Positions 60,767-64,000 of a stretch of 64,000 nt of DNA are shown here, piece by piece. The notes under the pieces are model-generated. The model was not told the DNA's origin, ran no database searches, and saw nothing but the letters and a program-made list of their open reading frames with translations. The DNA lies in assembly GCF_010548305.1 (NCBI RefSeq), contig NZ_JAAGLV010000006.1, forward strand, positions 124,001-188,000, in the 5' to 3' direction. Within the stretch, counting starts at the first letter, position 1, and the number at the start of each line of letters is the position of its first letter. The position numbers and the translations under genes are program-made. This DNA comes from Streptomyces sp. SID13031 (GTDB taxonomy: Bacteria > Actinomycetota > Actinomycetes > Propionibacteriales > Kribbellaceae).

Positions 60767-61435
60767 TCAGGTTGCCGGAGCCGGTTTCGCCTGGGTCACG
60801 CGCCACAGCCGGTGGCCGTTCTCCTCATAGGCATCGGCGCCGCCGAGCTCCCAGCGCTCGGCCAGTTCGTGCACCAGGTCGAGGTCGAAGAACCGGCCGG
60901 CGAATCCGTCCTTTGCATACAGGCCGTCGCCGATCTCGGTGCATTTCCCGAAGCGGCTGTCATCGGTCGACCACACGGTGTACACGAAAAGCCCGCCAGG
61001 GCGCAGTACCCGGCGGATCTCGTTGACCAGTGTGCGCAGTTCGGTCCGCGAGAAAGCCATGTTCAGCAGGACATTCGCATACACCGCGCCGACCGTCGCG
61101 TCGGCCGGTGGCAACGGGTCGCGGACGTCGTGCAACGCCGCGGTGACCCGATCGTCCAGCCCTTCGCGCTGCGCTCCCAGCCGGAGCCGGTCGAGCGCCG
61201 ACTCGCTGAAGTCGGTGGCGTGCACGCTGAATCCCTGCCTGGCAAGGTAGAAAGCGTCCCGGCCCTGCCCGGCGCCCAGCTCCAGCACGTCATCGATGCC
61301 TGCGGCACCGAACAGCTTCGCCGTCCAGCGGGCCGCCGCCGAAGGATCCGTGCCGTGCAGGCTCGGATGCTGTTCATAAGCCGTCTGCCATCGCTCTTGC
61401 TGAGCCCTTGCGAGCTCCACATACCCAGTCTTCAT
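60767..61435 (-). CDS. SAM-dependent methyltransferase, class I
   Basis: 222 residues. The SAM site is DDVLELGAGQGRDAFYLARQGFSVHATDFSESALDRL (motif I), then HDVRDPLPP and EIRRVLRPGGLFVYTVWSTDD. The C-terminal part (FFDLDLVHELAERWELGGADAYEENGHRLWRVTQAK) recalls tellurite-resistance/TehB-like and small-molecule methyltransferases. Acceptor unknown. It is divergent from the large membrane-protein gene, with a perfect 18-bp palindrome between. Confidence 0.88.
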   Translation of the reverse strand: MKTGYVELARAQQERWQTAYEQHPSLHGTDPSAAARWTAKLFGAAGIDDVLELGAGQGRDAFYLARQGFSVHATDFSESALDRLRLGAQREGLDDRVTAALHDVRDPLPPADATVGAVYANVLLNMAFSRTELRTLVNEIRRVLRPGGLFVYTVWSTDDSRFGKCTEIGDGLYAKDGFAGRFFDLDLVHELAERWELGGADAYEENGHRLWRVTQAKPAPAT

Positions 61436-61502
61436 CTTGCTCCCCGTGTTCGCCTCGCCGATCTGTTCGAACCGGCAGACCCGCAGCAGCCTACGCGACG
61501 AA

Positions 61503-61520
61503 TTGAGTAGACGTACTCAA
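61503..61520. promoter_or_regulatory. Palindromic operator candidate
   Basis: TTGAGTA-GACG-TACTCAA (61503-61520) is a perfect 7-4-7 inverted repeat, 68 bp upstream of the methyltransferase start and 56 bp upstream of the membrane-protein start. It has the form of a regulator binding site for one or both promoters. No regulator gene is adjacent. Confidence 0.5.
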
Positions 61521-61575
61521 GCGTCCACCCGTTCCGCCTGGCGATAGTGAGGTTGACCGTCGAGGAGGACGCCAG

Positions 61576-63678
61576 ATGAACGCCCACCCCACCGCATTCC
61601 AATGCCCCGTCTGCCACACCCAACTCCACCTGGACGTCCATCTGGCCACGCCTCCGCCACTGCAGGCGCCCGCACCCCAGACCGCACCCCAGACCGCGCC
61701 TCCGCCGCGCGTCCTCCCCCCGATGACGATTCCCAGGCCCGCAGCGCCGGCACAGCCCATGCCCCCGCTTCCGCCGAGGCCGCAGAAGGCTCGCCGGCCG
61801 CGCAGGCGGTTGAGCCCGCAGGCAACGCTTCTCAGCCTCGGTGTCCTTCTCCTGCTCGCCGCCGGCGTCACCTTCCTCGCCGTCACGTGGGACAGCCTGT
61901 CCGTCTCCGTCCAGGCGTCGATCATCGCCACCCTCGCCGCGCTCGCCCTGGCCGGCTCGGTCCCCGCCGCGCGCCACAGGCTCACCGGTACCGCCGAGGC
62001 CCTCGCCATCCTCGGCACCGGCCTGCTCACCGTCGACCTGTACGGCGCCCGCGCGCTCGGCCTGATCTCCCCCGAGACCGTCGACGGCCTCACCTACTTC
62101 GGCCTGGCCGCAGCATTGGTTGCCGCGATCAACCTCTTGATGTCCCGCATCGCGCCCACCGTGGTCACGTACGGTGTCGCCGCCGTCATCATCGGCCAGT
62201 TCCCGCTGCCCTTCCTCCTGGCCGACCACCTCGACCTGGCACCCTTCCTGCTCAGCCTGCTCGCCCAGGTCGCGATCACCCTGTACTGGTCGGCGCTGGG
62301 CACCAAGATCGTCCGCGTCACCGGCGCCATCTGCTCCGCCGTCGTCTTCTGGGCCCTGATGATCACCGGCTGCGTTCGCGTCTGCCTGAGCCTGGTCGCA
62401 CACCACTCGCCTGGCATCCGCCCAGATCTCCAAGACCTCTTCGACGGCTCCGCGACAGCGCTCTCTCCCGTCCTCGCCACCACCGGCGCCACCTGCTTCG
62501 CCGCACTCGTCGGCGTCTTCCTCCTCCGCAAGATCGCGCTCCCCCGAGCTCTCCCGCCCGCCCTCGGCGAATCCGCCTGTACGGCGGCTGCCGCGCTCGC
62601 GCTGGCGCTGTGTCTCCCGCAAATCCCCACCGCCGGCCGGTGGCTGGACACCGGCCTCGCCACCGCTCTCGCGTTGACGGTTCTCCTGGTGGCCAAGCGG
62701 ACCGGCGTACCGGCTGCTGTGTTGTCGACCGCGACCGCAGTTGTTGCCTCAGTCAACCTTTTGCTCTACTTCAGCCTCACCGACCTCGTGCAGCTCGGCC
62801 TGATGTCCGCGATCGTGGCGGCGCTGGCGCTCGTCGCCGTCTGGCGCAAGCGGCTGCGGCCGCCGGCCGCCGCGATCACCGCAAGCTTCGCGGCCCAACT
62901 CGCGATCGTGCTGGTCACCTATGACGGGCTCTTCGACCTGTGGACCGGCGCGATCACGCTAGCCGTGACCGGTGCCCTTTCGATCGCCGCTGCCTGCCTG
63001 GTCACCGAGCTGCCCAGCGACGGGCCGCTGGGCAGCTCGCCACTCGAACGCGCTCTCTTGTGGCCCGCGCTCAGCGCGATCACCATCGCCGAGCTGATTG
63101 CCATCCTCGACTCCAGCGCGACGCTCACCGGCATCGTGCTCACCGTCGCCGCGGCCCCCTTGGTTGCCTACGGCATGCGACCCGCGCGCCGCCAAGCGCT
63201 GCTGCTGGCCGGCCTCCTGCTCATCTTCGCCAACACCGCCTTCGTCCTCGGCGCGGGCGCCACCACCGTCGAGTGGTTCACGGTGCCACCCGCCGTCGTA
63301 ATGCTCGCCATCGGCCTCTACGGCTGGCGCAACCAGCCCAGCTGGACCTACCTCGGCCCCGGCCTGCTCCTCGGCCTGGTCCCCTCAGCACTAATTGCCA
63401 ACAGCAACTACGACTACCTCCGCACCACCTTCGTAGTGGCCGCCGCCCTGGCGATCATCCTGATCGGCACCCGCCAGTCCCTCCAGGCGCCCTTCGTCAT
63501 CGGCGCCACCGTCCTCCTCAAGATCGCCCTCTGGCAATTCCTGGAGGTAGCCCCGCTGATCCCTCGCTGGATCACCCTCGCCACCGCAGGCCTGGTCCTC
63601 CTCACCGTCGGCGCCACCTACGAACGCCGCCTGCAAAACGCCAAACAAGCCGCCCGCTGGCTGACCGCCCTGCGCTGA
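61576..63678 (+). CDS. Large multi-span membrane protein with N-terminal zinc-ribbon half (SCO7613-like)
   Basis: 700 residues from an ATG with GAGGAGG upstream. The N-terminus has one CxxC pair (FQCPVCHTQL), then a proline-rich, low-complexity linker to about residue 75, then roughly 18-20 hydrophobic helices to the end. A second CxxC is absent, so any zinc site is incomplete or intermolecular. This layout matches actinobacterial proteins named for Streptomyces SCO7613. Function unknown. It is divergent from the methyltransferase gene. Confidence 0.8.
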   Translation: MNAHPTAFQCPVCHTQLHLDVHLATPPPLQAPAPQTAPQTAPPPRVLPPMTIPRPAAPAQPMPPLPPRPQKARRPRRRLSPQATLLSLGVLLLLAAGVTFLAVTWDSLSVSVQASIIATLAALALAGSVPAARHRLTGTAEALAILGTGLLTVDLYGARALGLISPETVDGLTYFGLAAALVAAINLLMSRIAPTVVTYGVAAVIIGQFPLPFLLADHLDLAPFLLSLLAQVAITLYWSALGTKIVRVTGAICSAVVFWALMITGCVRVCLSLVAHHSPGIRPDLQDLFDGSATALSPVLATTGATCFAALVGVFLLRKIALPRALPPALGESACTAAAALALALCLPQIPTAGRWLDTGLATALALTVLLVAKRTGVPAAVLSTATAVVASVNLLLYFSLTDLVQLGLMSAIVAALALVAVWRKRLRPPAAAITASFAAQLAIVLVTYDGLFDLWTGAITLAVTGALSIAAACLVTELPSDGPLGSSPLERALLWPALSAITIAELIAILDSSATLTGIVLTVAAAPLVAYGMRPARRQALLLAGLLLIFANTAFVLGAGATTVEWFTVPPAVVMLAIGLYGWRNQPSWTYLGPGLLLGLVPSALIANSNYDYLRTTFVVAAALAIILIGTRQSLQAPFVIGATVLLKIALWQFLEVAPLIPRWITLATAGLVLLTVGATYERRLQNAKQAARWLTALR

Positions 63679-63767
63679 ACCATTGCTGCGACCGACGGTC
63701 GCCCTTCCGCCGTGCGATGAGCGTCCGCATAATGACCAATGCGACGACATGCCGACCCGGGGGCCGA

Positions 63768-64000
63768 ATGACGAATCTCAGTGCCAAGGAGCGAGCTGAC
63801 GCGCTCCTGCTGGCCAATCTGCTCGAGAAGCTGCGGACCCACGACGGTCTGACCGTCGACCGCTTGAACGCAGGCCGGAAGACCCACGCGGCCCCTCTTC
63901 TCGGACTGGCCGCCACCCGGCGATTCGCGATCGTCCACGAGATGGAGCCGCCCGCGGCCGCACTCGAGCTCATCATCCACTGCGTCCGCGACGACATGTC
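63768..64000 (+). CDS. Unrecognised protein, N-terminal part (cut by right edge)
   Basis: An open frame from the ATG at 63768 runs to the window end (77 full codons). It begins MTNLSAKERADALLLANLLE, a helical, soluble sequence, then KLRTHDGLTVDRLNAGRKTHAAPLLGLAATRRF. No domain can be assigned from this fragment. It lies 89 bp after the large membrane-protein gene on the same strand. Confidence 0.6.
   Translation, partial: MTNLSAKERADALLLANLLEKLRTHDGLTVDRLNAGRKTHAAPLLGLAATRRFAIVHEMEPPAAALELIIHCVRDDM

Noticed and set aside
1..64000. tRNA, rRNA, CRISPR arrays, intact transposases or phage genes
   Set aside because: I looked for them and found no convincing example in the window.

Overview
This is high-GC DNA, densely coded, with GTG and TTG starts, many 4-nt ATGA/GTGA gene overlaps and several gene families confined to Actinobacteria (DUF3159, DUF3710, DUF3093, DUF4193, DUF4235, SigK/RskA, an iron-sulfur ferrochelatase). 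I infer a chromosomal segment of an actinobacterium, perhaps of the Nocardioidaceae/Kribbella type. The genus is a guess. I see no tRNA, rRNA, CRISPR array, complete insertion sequence or prophage.

Layout. 1-1958: an APC permease (cut by the left edge) divergent from two TrkA-type K+ regulatory proteins. 2048-8305: a secreted subtilisin-like protease, a short cobalamin-independent methionine synthase-like protein and a membrane-anchored hypothetical protein. 8352-12148: two small regulator/enzyme pairs, LysR with a DapA-like aldolase, and TetR with a lipoprotein esterase that has twin operators. 12155-18715: protocatechuate and 4-hydroxybenzoate catabolism (pcaHGBC, IclR, pcaD, pobA, IclR). 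18702-28369: a LysR gene divergent from an eight-gene operon encoding a seven-bladed EAR-repeat propeller, an unrecognised 409-residue protein, a branched-chain-type ABC importer with a fused LivM-LivG subunit, an HpcH/HpaI aldolase and a PDC-lactonase-like amidohydrolase. 28383-33130: a conserved actinobacterial block (DUF3159, OB-fold, DUF3710, dut, DUF3093, DUF4235, DUF4193, suhB). 33127-39150: hemH, an MFS exporter, a TRIC-type channel, a decayed phosphotransferase gene, fdhD and sigK/rskA. 39264-45843: MerR with an aldo/keto reductase, an SMC-like ATPase with a nuclease (SbcCD-like), a GNAT and a HAD phosphatase. 45908-51530: a dipeptide-type ABC importer operon. 51791-57122: an ECF sigma/anti-sigma-like/membrane trio, a 100-bp inverted-repeat element, a GNAT and HrpB helicase. 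57224-64000: tldD/tldE, DUF805, a methyltransferase, a large membrane protein, and a gene cut by the right edge.

How the genes work together. pobA makes protocatechuate from 4-hydroxybenzoate. pcaHG, pcaB, pcaC and pcaD carry it to 3-oxoadipate; the last steps (pcaIJ, pcaF) are not here. The EAR operon looks like a self-contained uptake and cleavage route: binding protein, permeases and ATPases for import, a lactonase-like hydrolase, and an aldolase giving a 2-oxo acid product. Its substrate is unknown. The order APC permease-ceoB-ceoC, then DUF3159 to suhB, matches the Mycobacterium tuberculosis order Rv2690c-Rv2701c as I recall it. If so, the roughly 26 kb between ceoC and DUF3159, including all the catabolic genes, is an insertion into an old conserved neighbourhood.

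The main candidates for new biology are the EAR-led operon with its unrecognised second gene, the zinc-hook-less SMC ATPase carrying a clamp-binding-like motif, and the shared operator-like repeats beside the two IclR genes.
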